From positions 55,342,909-55,406,908 of the forward strand of contig OX328132.1 of NCBI GenBank assembly GCA_946811695.1: a DNA stretch of 64,000 nt, in the 5' to 3' direction. How positions within the stretch are numbered: the first letter of the stretch is position 1; each line of letters begins with the position of its first letter. The notes below the pieces were generated by a model that saw only the letters and a program-made list of their open reading frames with translations, ran no database searches and was not told the DNA's origin. The position numbers and the translations under genes are program-made. Positions 21,786 through 33,270 of the stretch are shown here, piece after piece. Source of the DNA: Gonocerus acuteangulatus. Its lineage: Eukaryota > Arthropoda > Insecta > Hemiptera > Coreidae.

Positions 21786-22456
21786 CTATACAGTGTACAG
21801 TACTACTTTTTTGCATAATTGTTGTATTAATCTTTAGTATTTGACTTTTATTTGATTTATTTTGGAGCTTTAATTGGTTTAAAATAATAATCTTCGCTGT
21901 CACACGTCTGGAGATTAGTTATCTTCCAACATCATCATTTCTCACAACATAATTTATTAGGTGCCCACATTAAATGGGCTTTTAGCAGTACGACATTTGT
22001 CTTTTATGAAGCACTGTGTGCTCGTCCATTGTTTGATAACACAAACACAGTACTTTCTTCCTCTTTTTATATCATCTCTCTTTTCTTTTTTTTTTTTTTT
22101 TTAATGGTTTTCCCCCTAAAAACGAAACTAAATTAACCCTTATCCCCGACATCTACAAGGCCTTTTAAAGAAAAACCTTAAAATGTTGAATAAAATGGCG
22201 GTAAAAGGTATATGAATATACATTAGAAGTGTTTCTCAAACAAAAAAGCGAGGATTCTTCCTAGGAACGTGAAAGGAAATTTTTAGGCCTCTTATTGAAT
22301 CGTTATAAGCTTTTCCGAAGAAAAATTTCAGTATGAATGACTTTACAATACACTTTTCAGCACATTAGCGGCTACGGCCGTTGGCTTGTATGTTCTTATT
22401 TTCTTTTTATACTGATACTGCAGTGTTATTCCTTTTAACAGCTACCGTTGCTTTTC

Positions 22457-22643
22457 AGAAGAATTAAAAATGTCCAAAATTTCCACAGGTATTTTATTTT
22501 TTGAAAGACGTTTTCAGGCACTAAGTCCCATTTTCAATGCCCATGCTAAAAGTTCTGATCAGCCAGGCATTGAAAATGGGTCCTAGTCCCTGAAAACGTT
22601 CTGCAAAAAAAAAAAATACCTATGGACATTTTTCATTCTTCCG
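22457..22643. repeat. Long inverted repeat, about 80-bp arms
   Basis: The left arm (about 22457-22541) contains GAAGAATTAAAAATGTCC and AAGTCCCATTTTCAATGCC. The right arm (about 22564-22643) is its reverse complement, with GGCATTGAAAATGGG and GACATTTTTCATTCTTCC. The spacer is about 22 bp. Arms match apart from small gaps. It could be a MITE or a hairpin-forming transcript template. Confidence 0.8.
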
Positions 22644-22649
22644 AACATC

Positions 22650-23920
22650 AATTTCCACCATCCAGCAATTCCTACAGTTTTTTCCTCCTACATCCATTGT
22701 GCAAATAGCCAAATTTGCTATAGACCTATAAAACAAAATAAAACTTTTTAGTCAGAAAAAGCATACATGCAACTTTTTCCTCAAGGTAAATATTGGCATA
22801 TCCACAAGCCGGCGATCAGATATGGATGATTTTTGTTCTCCTTGGTCTATCTCTGAAAGCAGGTATGCAAACAAAGAGCCGAATGTTTCTGACTATATAT
22901 AATAATAGGAGAATCAGCGATTATTATCTCTTAGACAGGTCTGAAGGATACCACGATGAGCATTGTCCTTCTGGTCGTATATTATAGCCGCTTGCCGTGT
23001 GAGAGGTGAAGAAAGGACAAGACAAGCTGTATAGACGCTATCAGCTCAACCATGGCAGATAAAAGCTGGCTAGTAGGCAGATCAGACCGCTGATAATAGT
23101 CATGGCTACAGCCCTTGTTTCGCCTTTATATATAATACATCAACCCCCTCCCACCGAATTTTCAAACACATGCACTATGAAATTAAATATTACTTTTAAT
23201 ATAATAATTCATGTAATGGGATGATAAAAATTTATCAAGTTGGAGATATGTATCTACGGTTCGGTCATAATAATTAATAAAATGTAATTATTTTATAAAA
23301 CTGGAGTTGCATTTCCATACTACATCAGAAATATGAGGAAATGAAGAACTAATACGGCTGGAAGTCGCTAAATCACTGATAAAAACGGATTATTCCTCAT
23401 GATAATTCCTCATTGGCTTCAAATTCAAGCCAAAATATTCACTATAAAAATTAAATTTACATAAAAATGTACTTTTATTTACTACTACTGATCAAACCGG
23501 ACTATCTTCAACTTGACAATCCTAAAGTCAATATTTTATTTTTACTTAAATTTCAGCTTACAAATTATAATCGAAATTATTCACTTAGCAAATAGCTTAT
23601 CAAGGCAATGGATATATCAAGTTTCATAAGTTATTGTGTTATGATTTGTTTACATAAACTACGGTAGTTGCAAACGCAAGAACAAAGTATTAACAGAAAA
23701 AATAAATTAAATATTTCGCTTGGGCCCAAATTCAATTTTTGGAAACCCCTACTTCTAGTCCCTATATTTTTCTGTTTTGTAAACGGATTTTTTTTTTAAT
23801 AGATGGGTATAATACGGCGGGGTTGAGGTGAACTCTCTTATTATAAGGATTAAAACATTAGCCCCTTCTTTTCTTATTCAATCGTTTCAGGTGACTTACA
23901 TATTTTTATAGAATGGAACA
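22650..23920. other. AT-rich stretch without recognised gene
   Basis: No coding, RNA or element signature was recognised on either strand. Confidence 0.4.
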
Positions 23921-23933
23921 CATACTTATGTTT

Positions 23934-24103
23934 TTTTTTTTACGGCGCATCTACATCTAGGTCATTAACGCCGACATCCAGGGTGTTGCGAGGAATTTTC
24001 CCAGCGAGCCCTAGATGAGAAAATTCCTGCTGGAGGTGAGAATCGAACCCACCATCTCCCGCTTATGAATCCAAGGCACTAGCCACTAACCTCGGGAGAC
24101 CCC
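23934..24103 (-). mobile_element. SINE-A, full length, with target-site duplication
   Basis: Read on the minus strand: GGTCTCCCGAGGTTAGTGGC (A-box region), GGATTCATAAGCGGGAGATG, GGGTTCGATTCTCACC (B box), a linker of about 70 bp, then GATGTCGGCGTTAATGACC and GTAGATGCGCCGT followed by an A tail. The flanking 10-mer acttatgttt is repeated at 23924-23933 and 24104-24113; its last bases merge with the T run. This is the best complete SINE-A copy in the window. It has pol III promoter boxes, no coding capacity, and would depend on a LINE for mobility. Confidence 0.8.
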
Positions 24104-24168
24104 ACTTATGTTTGTGAGGCAAATTTGGTACCCTTGGGGAAGATTTGAAAAACATTTTATAAATTATC

Positions 24169-24169
<1 letters not shown>

Positions 24170-24199
<30 letters not shown>

Positions 24200-24220
24200 G
24201 GCGCATTAACATCTCGGCCA
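24170..24220 (-). mobile_element. SINE-A 3' end fragment
   Basis: On the minus strand GGCCGAGATGTTAATGCGCC then GT and a run of about 27 A. Only the last 25 bp or so of the SINE body is present, about 70 bp from the complete copy and in the same orientation. Confidence 0.6.
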
Positions 24221-24429
24221 TTTTTATTATTATTATTGAAACTCTTCGCATCTTTACATCTGGTATGATACAAATTACTAGAAGTGCACCTTAATTCCTG
24301 TGCTCATTTTCAATTGAATATGCCTGAAGAAGCTGAAGTGAGATCCCAGCGAATGTTAATAAAAGAACCATAAAAACTGCTTAAGGAAGATGCCGAATTC
24401 ATACATAAAGAACAATACAGTACAATATA

Positions 24430-25400
24430 TAGGAAGAATATTACTCACTAGCCGAAGGAGAGTAGGTTTTCCCTAACTTAGGAAAGGCACTCCCTAAGCG
24501 AAGAAGATAAGGTATTCTCAAACTGAAGGAAAATAACTAAACGTACACCATACAAAAAAAAGGAGGAAAGCTACTACCTAAACGAAGGAGAGGTACAGAA
24601 TAAGAAAATATACCGAATAATGAAAGGTACACCCTAAACGAATAGAAAAAGGATAGATACTCTATAACATAAGAAGGAAAAGTATTTTCCTTCCGAAGAA
24701 AGAAAGGAACTCCCTAACTGAAGGAGAATTAGGAGAGGTCCTCTCTAAACAACGACGGAAATTTACTCCTTAACATAGAAAGGCAAGAAAATCCCGAAAA
24801 GAAGAAAGGAAGGCACACACTAGCCAAAGGAGAATAAGGAAAGGAAGTTCTAACTGAAGAAGGAAAGGTACTCCCCAATAGTAGGAGAATAAAGAAATGT
24901 ACCGAGAAGGAAAGATACATCCTAAACGAAGAAGGAATGATACTCCCTTACAGAAACGGAATAATGAAAGGCACTCCCTAGCATAGGAAGGATAAGATCC
25001 TCCGAACCAAGGTAGGAAAGATACTCTTTAATGGTAGGAGAATAAAGAAATGTACCGAGAAGGAAAGATACATCCTAAACGAAGAAGGAATGATACTCCC
25101 TTACAGAAACGGAATAATGAAAGGCACTCCCTAGCATAGGAAGGAAAAGATCTTCCGAATCGAAGTAGGAAAGATACTCCCTAACTGAAGGAGAATAAGG
25201 AAAGGTATCGAGTTAGGGAAGGTACTGAAACAAGGAAGAAATGATACTCCCAAATATAAGAAGGAAAGATATTCCCTAACTGAAGGAGAATACGGAAAGG
25301 TATCGAGTAAGGAAGGGTACCGTAAAAAGGAAGAAAAGATACTCCCAAAACCGTAAGAGTACAGGTCCTCTGTGACCGAAGCAGAATTGGTACTCCCAAA
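24430..25400 (+). repeat. Purine-rich degenerate repeat array with larger duplications
   Basis: Variants of GGAAAGGTACTCCCTAACTG and AAGGAGAATAAGG recur about every 30-35 bp. A near-identical block of about 113 bp appears at 24881-24993 and 25034-25146. A second duplicated block of about 90 bp lies at about 25160-25350. The overlapping minus-strand frames are repeat products. Confidence 0.7.
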
Positions 25401-26580
25401 CTGTTGTAATGTTATGCCCCAAAAAATTTATTAATTTAACAGTTTTTGGTTCCTATTTATCTAGATAACTTCGGCTGCTGATGCCAGTGATAGGGAAAAT
25501 GAGACCATGTACTAAGAAAATCTTACATATTTTCCCCCTCGGGCAACAACCAAACGCTGAGTGTTGAAGAAAGGACGGATGGGATCGGAGGTGCCGTCAG
25601 TCGGCGACAAGAACTGGCTGCTCTGATTAATAGCTATATTGTGTTCGAATTCGAAGGTAGCTATAATTGGGCCGATGACAATGGAACAGCTGTTTTTGAT
25701 TCGTGTACCCATTCAACCCTTGACGCTCCTCTCAGGATTAATGGGTCAGAATAAATATGACACGGGGGTCATATTTTGGCACCAATATCAAGATGACAAT
25801 GAGGTTGTAACTCAGCCAATGCAGCGAGCTTTTACCTTAGGCTGTCGTTTATTCTTTCAAGTTTTCGAGAAGTCCTTCGAGACTGAAGGAGAAATCAACT
25901 AATGAAGTTGACACGCTTTGTCTACCTGACCTGAAGTGGGGGTTTATAATGGTGGAAATCTGCAAGGTCATCACAGCCATGGGCATAGGACCGATCCTTG
26001 GAGACGAAAGTCATATATTGCCTAATGTTACATGAAATTTCATTTTAATCATGACTATAATCTATCTATGCCGGAAAAGAAATAATCAAATGATGTTATG
26101 CTGAATTCCATATCATAAACGCTAAAGTGCAAAATTACTATTCATAACGAAATTTCACTTACTCAAAAGGCAAATAACGAAAATCTATGTAATTCCCGTA
26201 GTCCGGCCTTCATTTTAGATCCGTGTTTGTAAAATTTCCGAAAAACCAAATTAAACAATTTTCAATTAGTGGAAATTATAAATTGATAGTATGGATATTT
26301 TGGTCCATATTAACAATCACCTACCTCATTTTTTTTTTCGTTTTCGAAGTTACATTTATGGAATACAATTTTCCTAAACAATACCGTAAATTAGGGTCAC
26401 GGTGTGGTGAAATTGATAGAAATTTATACTTTTTATACATTTGTCTGATAGCGAATAGAAAAATATATAGGTAAATAATCTAAGGTGTTAGGCCCACCAG
26501 TAAATATACTGTTCTCATACCACCAAAAAGGTATGACAAAAATATATAGGTATATATTTGTCTGTTCGCACTCTTTGGTG
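25400..26580. other. Stretch without recognised gene
   Basis: An 87-residue plus frame at 25639 and a minus frame at 25512 overlap each other. Neither has a recognisable motif, and codon structure gives no reason to prefer one. Confidence 0.35.
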
Positions 26581-26587
26581 CCTTTGA

Positions 26588-26696
26588 TATCAGTACCTTT
26601 GGTATTTTCATTTAACTGGTACCTTTTGGTTTTTTTGAAACCATAAAATGAAATGAAACTGGTATCAGTTAAATGAAAATACTAAAGGTACTGATA
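26588..26696. repeat. Inverted repeat, 36-bp arms
   Basis: The left arm (26588-26623) begins TATCAGTACCTTTGGTATTT. The right arm (26661-26696) is its reverse complement with about two mismatches. The phrase TTTTGGTTTCAGTT follows and was duplicated when SINE-B inserted. Confidence 0.75.
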
Positions 26697-26712
26697 CCTT
26701 TTGGTTTCAGTT

Positions 26713-27008
26713 GGAGGTCCTGAGTTCAGCAAGCAATAAATATTTTTTCTTCTAGTGTCTTCGTTCGTGGGCTGAATTCGGCCTCCCTGACCGTCCCTAC
26801 GCCAACCCAGCCTTTAATTAATTTTATAATGGGTACCTTGGGTGATAATGACTCTAGCAGTTGAAGCAGTCAAGGGGAAAATCATGTGACTGGAGCATAG
26901 TACTGACCACACTATCTCCCTAGTGTGCCGCATGGTCATTAATCAGACACCTCTATAGTATCTGCCCCAAAGGGCCCTCGTGGCCTGTTATGGAACAGAT
27001 TTCTGATT
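26713..27008 (+). mobile_element. SINE-B, 5' truncated, with target-site duplication
   Basis: It starts in the T-arm region (GGAGGTCCTGAGTTCAGC) and then shares long blocks with the copy at 39370: TTTTTTCTTCTAGTG, CCTTTAATTAATTTTATAAT, GGGTACCTTGGGTG, TAATGACTCTAGCAGT, CACACTATCTCCCTAGTGTG and CCTCTATAGTATCTGCCCC. It is flanked by TTTTGGTTTCAGTT on both sides (about 26698-26712 and 27009-27023). It has no poly-A and ends T-rich. Confidence 0.75.
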
Positions 27009-27699
27009 TTTTTGGTTTCAGTTAAATGAAAATATCCTAAGAGTATAGGTTTGTGCCAATTTCCCCACTCTGCACTAATACGACTCCATTTTACGGTATA
27101 GAAAATATTTTGAAAATTCCAAAAATAAAAATATTTAAGTATATAGTATTTTAAAACATATTAAGAACGTACTTATCTGACCTTTTAAGTAATTACTAAT
27201 AAAATAAAAAGTGGGATTTTGCATAAGGTTTAAAAACGTACAACCTTGTGCAGTCTGACATTTCATTTTTCATACTCCATTTGTTTTTCTTCTTTTATTT
27301 TGTTCCACAACACTGTGAGTATTTTCATACTAAACTTATATAATTTTAACTTTCAGGGTATTTCATTTTACGTTATATAAATATATGTATGTATAAGGTG
27401 TCCTTTCTAGCCGGCTTAATATCTCTTGAATAGGCCCCATCGAAATTCTCTTTAGAACCGTTTTTGGTGAAAATTTAACTAGCTTTCCAGTGGTTACTGT
27501 CCACTAATCGTTTTGAGATATTTAAGAAAACATAACAAAAATGCTCATGTCAGTTAATATAATATTTTTTGTCTAAAACTTCCTTAACTCTGAAAGTAAT
27601 CACAATTTCGATATCTTAGTTTGTATGAATACTAAACACCTAGAAAACGATTCAACTGAATTATTCGTTTTAAGAACCCGGGCTAAAAATTAGTAAAAA

Positions 27700-28045
27700 T
27701 TTACTTAAATTAGGAAAACCTACAGAAAGTGCACAAGCCTATGAACGCAAAAACGTAAGCGTTAGGATTTGTTTTGCAAGAATTTTGCAGAAAAACTATA
27801 TTCCGGTGAGCACATTTGGTTGGTTAACGAACTTGACCTTTCAACTCAGATGTATTTGTGTTCTAAATTTAATCAAAACCATAATTTTTGAGCCCCCTAT
27901 GGAGAGAAATATATTTGAATCACTGGATATTTTTATACGGAACCAAGAGATATTTTTTAGTCGGCACTTACGGGTCCGTCATGAGATCACGAAGGGGAGT
28001 TTTCCCCTTATGGAGGGAGGGAGGAAAAAGAAGTTTCCCAAAAAC
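27700..28045 (+). repeat. Dispersed repeat D, copy 2
   Basis: GAACGCAAAAACGTAAGCGT, GAACTTGACCTTTCAACTCA, AATTTTTGAGCC, TAGTCGGCACTTACGGGTCC, GTCATGAGATCACG and TTATGGAGGGAGGGAGGAAA occur in the order seen at 16.1 and 48.5 kb. The 112-residue frame at 27785 is inside the repeat and is not taken as a gene. Confidence 0.6.
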
Positions 28046-28049
28046 ATAT

Positions 28050-29850
28050 TAACAGTTACTTTAAAAGAAACTTCTAATACAATTAAAATTGATTCCCATA
28101 AAAAAGTACTAATCATTAAATGAATAATCGGGATGTGACTAACGATTGATGTTTGATCAGTCATATTTCTCCAAGACTAATGAGTAACGACTAACTACTT
28201 CTATATCAATGATATCTGATTGATGATTAGTGATTAAAATAGGCGTTGACTAATGACGAATGAGTAAGAACTAAACTTATGCAGATTGATGATTAAAGAA
28301 TAAAAAACTAGATTTATAATTGATGATAAACTTCATAAAAGTTTGAAATAATTATCATAAAAAAGGTTTTTACTGATATTTTCAGTGTGGAGTAATCATA
28401 ATTACACCAATAATCACATTTTTAAAGCACAAGGCTCAAAAGTTTCCTTGTTCACTGTTCTGAACAATTCTCTCTTTTGAATAGTCTGTTCAAAAGATAA
28501 AACATAACAGCTTCATGAAGGCATTGTAATCCCCAATGTATATGTGAAATCAAGTAGTTATTAGCCTAATAACGAAAGTATTTGCAACGTTAGTCACGTC
28601 AATCATTACTACAGACTGTCAATTATTGACGACTAACGGTAGATTCATGACCAATTTCACATATACTTAATGCTTAATATGACTATTGATTATCGAAAAT
28701 AATTTAACCATGACTAATTCTAATAATATTTCATCCCATGATGTATTAGTAATAAGTAAAATTTAATCGACTTGTCAATCGTTTAGTTGATTTGTGCCCA
28801 AATCTGCTTAAAAATCATGTTTAAAGATAGAATTACTGAATTTATTTTTATTTACCTTCTTATTCTAAAATAAATTAGCTAACATTCCCAAAATTGATCA
28901 CATGATTTTTTGAAAGAATGATGAGCAGGCTGTGTTTATAGCAATCCAATTTATTTGGGCAGCAATCTTTATTTGCCACAAATAAAGATTTTCTTTTCAT
29001 TAATGATATCAGGAGAAAAACGATATAGAATGCGCTTAGATGACGCAGTTTCTGCGAATCGGACCGTTCGTGGTTGATATAAGGGCTTCTGCTAATACAC
29101 GATAGCCTTATAAACGAGTACTCTTACTATACTAACTTCGTTACAGACTTCAGAAAAGATAAAGTGCTTTTATAAGGGTTGTCAAATGAACAGATTGCAA
29201 ATAAAAGGGGATGCTGCCGAGGATCGAATGTGCACTTACCTGAAGCAGAGGAATAAACGTGAAATAGTGTTCGGGCATAAGGGCTTATGTCACTTGGGAA
29301 GAGTGTAAGTGGTATCGCCAGCTGAGGCCTAAGACTCAGGCTCGAGAGCCGATCGCCCGCTGATATATAGTGGCGATTAGCGAATCCGCCTTTGGTAAAA
29401 ACACGCTCGGCCCCTCTCCTACCCAACCTTATACGGTTTTTCGGTTTAAGGATTCACTAATAAATCACAGAGGCATAAATAACATATTTAATCAGTAGGC
29501 GAGAGAGAGAGAGAGAGAGAGAGTGAGAGAGAAGTGGTGGTATGTCCCTGGATGCCCGGCGTAAGACTCCATAGATCAGAAGCGAAAAGCTGCCGGTTGA
29601 AATTCTTTCCTACCTTTACCATCTCCTCGCTCTCTCCCTCCTGCTAAGTGATTCATTTCCATGCTCGGCTCGCTTCTACGACCTTAGCTAAACCTCTAGT
29701 CCGACCATTTCCAACTTTTATTAGTCTACAGAAAATTATTACAAATACCGAACGTTCCTCGGGTGTACATTGTATTTCCCGATTACGAATATTGTGATAT
29801 TTTATATCCCTCAATGCACCAAATACAAGGCGGAACTGCTGAAGTTAGCT
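28050..29850. other. Stretch without recognised gene
   Basis: 28.1-28.3 kb is rich in degenerate TGACTAATGA phrases. A GC-richer block at 29.1-29.4 kb carries an unrecognised 99-residue minus frame. A (GA)n run lies at 29501-29533. No element ends were identified. Confidence 0.4.
29501..29533 (+). repeat. (GA)n microsatellite
   Basis: About 32 bp of GAGA with a single T interruption. Confidence 0.85.
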
Positions 29851-29852
29851 CA

Positions 29853-30344
29853 CAGTGCTAGGCAAAAATTCTTCAAAAAAATGAATCATAAATATGAAAA
29901 AATTTGATATTTCTTTCTGAATAATGAATAATTTTTCATTTATTATTCAGCCATTCAATGAATAATGGAATAAAAGTTATTTATTCGAATGAAATTGATT
30001 TAGTTGACTGATTTTTTTTCGTTAAATACAAGTGATTTATTCTAACAATAATTTCCAATAAAAATGACTACGTTCATTAAAATTTTTCTTACATTTAATG
30101 AGAATTATTTATTTGAGTGATAATGTTTACTGATCTTTGAAAGAACATGAGTTTGTGAATAACGAGCCAACCCTTTTTATTTGTAGTATAAATGAATAAA
30201 TTCTTATTCAATAAAATTTATTGAATAACGAGCCAACCCCATTTATTTATAGAATAAAAAATAAATCAGTGGATGAATAACTTAATCAATGAATAAATTC
30301 AATAAAATTTTACTTTAATGATTATGGAATAATGCCCTACTCTT
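29853..30344. mobile_element. hAT-type MITE with ATTCATTGAATAA interior, copy 2
   Basis: The left end is CAGTGCTAGGCAAAAATTC. The right end, reverse complemented, reads AAGAGTAGGGCATTATTCC. Interior phrases (TTTCTGAATAATGAATAATT, GAATAACGAGCCAACCC) are shared with 3327-4012. The flanking 8-mers ttagctca and taagcgcg match at 5 of 8, so the TSD is weak, but the shared ends and interior support the family. Confidence 0.6.
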
Positions 30345-30957
30345 TAAGCGCGTTCCACAAAAAGTTAGTTCTTACATGTCTTATTGCTGGGAAATGTTCA
30401 TAAAGTTGCTGATGCATAACAATAAATTTTTGTTTAATTATTATTGAAAAGTGGCCATGTTTTATATGGCATGTTAAAGTAGCCAAATAAAAAAAGTTTT
30501 AATTCTTCGAAAAAAAAGGCGGTGCTGTATTTGACGAACGGAAACTCTTTTTTCACAGGCGATAGTCTGCAGGCGGCAATTTTCAATCTAGAACAAAAAA
30601 TTAAAATCGTTTTGAAAGAAGTAGTTAATATCTATTAAAGCATGTAGGATTTTTATGAAATATTAATATTTTCGATTATGGTGAACAATTCTTCAATTTC
30701 TATTATATAATTCATCGATAATCGATCATAAAATCGTTATAATTCAATAAATCGAGAAAACCCTTCATAATTTACTAGCAAATATCATTAGGAAGCATTG
30801 AAGTTTATCGGGGAGAATTAAAGGCCTTAGCGTATCGCCCGATTTGGAAAACGTTTTTTTTTTTTTTGGAAGCATTGGAAAATCTACTTTAAAGTTTAAT
30901 TTACTGAAATGTTTTTTTTTTTCTTTTTCATAATTTCTTGTAAGAAAGATTATTTGT

Positions 30958-31035
30958 TTAAATTTTAATGTCCATTATAAATAACTGAGAATTTTAGGAC
31001 GGGTTATCTATAAGTAACCACCCTTTTCTAGCAAG
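30958..31035 (+). repeat. Dispersed repeat E, copy 2
   Basis: TTTAAATTTTAATGTCCATT then TTTTAGGACGGGTTATCTAT and AAGTAACCACC, as in the insert within the copia remnant at 9.35 kb. Confidence 0.55.
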
Positions 31036-31049
31036 GATAGGGTACAGAA

Positions 31050-32750
31050 CATGTATACGATTTGTTCAGTGGGTGAAGGGAATGCGAGTTACTGCCTAAA
31101 TTGTTTTAATATGGACCATGAAGCCCAATCACCCGGTTTTTTTTTTAAAGAAATATTTGAATTATAATTTTTGCTTTGTTTTACTTCTTTGTTACGGCTT
31201 GTAAAAGCTGAATCTCCTTCAGACTTTTATTATATTTGTATATATTTAACTTGATTATTAAAATTTCTGTATATAATATTTGTAAAGTTTGAGAATATAA
31301 CATAGGTTCTTACGTTGCATTATCAAGTACTCATTCGTTTGTTATCTAATCCCACTCCTGCTTCGAAGTAGGTATCATATAACCTTTAGTAACAAAAATA
31401 TTAAGCAATAACCTTCAGAATTTTTTTTTTCTCATCGTGAGATATCTATATATACAGATGTTTATGGGACACAATTGCCCTGTACCGCTCAGCAGTGGAC
31501 GACCCACCGAGCCCACGACGACCCACTGAAACTTCGAGCTGAAGCCTGGACTACGTCATAACGCAATAATATTATTAAAATACATGCAGGCACATAATTT
31601 GTGTAGGGCAAGTTGACAGTGTCGACGATTTAACTATTCTATATTTCTGCCACAAGTGCTACATTCCGTACTCTGCGAATAATAATAATAATAAGCTGTT
31701 TTCAGTCTAGGTTCTGTTCTTAAGAAGAAAGTCTATTCAATATTGATTATCTAAAAAAATGAGGTAGATATTCTTGGCTGGATCTGTAGACTGGGTTTAT
31801 GAGAGAACAAGGGAGGCTGGTGATGACGTGACAAGCAGGACGTGGAATTAGAGAGAGCGGAGGATTTTGGTTTTTTCATTGATGGCCAGGTCTCCTTGGG
31901 AGAAGCATTAAAGAGCAATAAGGGCAGAGATGAGGAGCGCGGCTCCATTGAGGAAAGGCAATTGCGCCATTGTCTGTGACGGTGACTCAGCTTGCGCGCT
32001 AGTCAATGGAAGACGGTGACTGAACCCGACAGCTGACCGAACTGCCGGCAGCATCCTTTCATTTGGAAAAGGAAGATGCAATAAACGACGGTATTTTCGT
32101 CGGATTTCCCAGCGGTTTTGCCTCTAATGTCTTCTCCTCTGATGACCCCCCAGTCGTAGCTGGCCACTCGTATCAACGTACATACGGGTTCGATTAAGTT
32201 ATCCTACGGTCATGGTGTAATCATGCGTTATATTCGTGGATGTATACTTGTAAACTTTGAAAAGGAAAAAGAAGCCGAAAGTCCAGTCTCAAATTTCATA
32301 TATAATTATATATGAGAGATAAGTTATTTTCACATAAACTAGTAACTCATATGCGTTATATTTTCTTTTCTTTATTGCTTGATAATAATCCAGAGGATCG
32401 GAATGCGGCTGCATCGCTTGTATCTTTATTCTTTTCAACTTTTCCTGAGCGGTTTTCCCCTAAATACATATTTGTAAAAGTTCAATGTAAGTCTTCATCT
32501 ACCAGGATTTCCCAGCCGAGATAATTAAGAAAATAAACTTAAATACTAAAACTGCTCATATCTGTTAATAAATTTTTTTCCTTATACTTCCTCAACTCCA
32601 CATGTAAGCAAAATTTAAATATCTTACTATAAATGAATTTCAAACGTGTAGAAAATATGAAAACTCAATAAAACTCGAAGCAGAAAATAGATAACAGCAT
32701 GAAAATGGTTTAAATAGCATGAAAATGGTCTTTAATATTACTAAATACAT
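31050..32750. other. Stretch without recognised gene
   Basis: Contains a short TAA repeat near 31676 and GC-richer patches at 31490-31560 and 31960-32160. No coding homology or element ends were recognised. Confidence 0.4.
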
Positions 32751-32759
32751 TGTTCATTT

Positions 32760-33270
32760 ATTATATTTCCAGCCAATTTTACAAACATCTTTACATATTG
32801 TTTTTATTTTGTTTTCTATAAGAGGATGATAATCGAAAGTAAAGTATTGCTTAATTGGATTTACATCTTTGTCAATATTGTTATTTAAAACCAATTGCTT
32901 CCATTTTTGTAAAAATAAGTGATTCTTTAACGTGGTTTCTTTTAATCTGCCGTTATTTTTAATGAAAAAATGTTTAATATTAGTTTGCACCAATAATCTT
33001 TGTTTTTTGTTCGATATCTCGGAATTATCATTAGGATCTCTTTTACGCTTATTATTCTGCACCTCCTTTTTTATTACTTCCGTATCTGTTTTAACTTTTT
33101 TAGATGGCCTTGATTCAATAAAAATTTTAGAATATTTTCTTTTCATTTTGTTTTGTAAATCATTAAAAAATTCGTCCGGTAAATTAAAAAGTTGAGGTTC
33201 AAATTTACATTTATCACTATTTTCCGGAAGGTCAATTAATCGTTTTGTATATATTATGTGTTTTCGGCTC
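32760..33270 (-). pseudogene. PLE linker between RT and endonuclease (truncated)
   Basis: The minus frame continues the RT protein after a frameshift near 33255: KRLIDLPENSDKCKFEPQ, then a lysine-rich stretch (PSKKVKTDTEVIKKEV, NNKRKRDPN), then VQTNIKHFFIKNNGRLKET and TFDYHPLIENKIKTICKDV, ending at GWKYNK followed by a stop. The plus-strand copy continues past this point into the endonuclease, so this copy is cut at the linker/endonuclease border. The basic stretch could be a nuclear localisation or nucleic-acid-binding segment. Confidence 0.7.

Noticed and set aside
29127..29426. 99-residue minus-strand frame
   Set aside because: No motif or element context; may be chance in a GC-richer patch.
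32932..33195. 87-residue plus-strand frame resembling the start of the 271-residue minus frame at 34069
   Set aside because: It is the antisense of the PLE linker. The resemblance comes from the inverted linker copies and is not a protein family.
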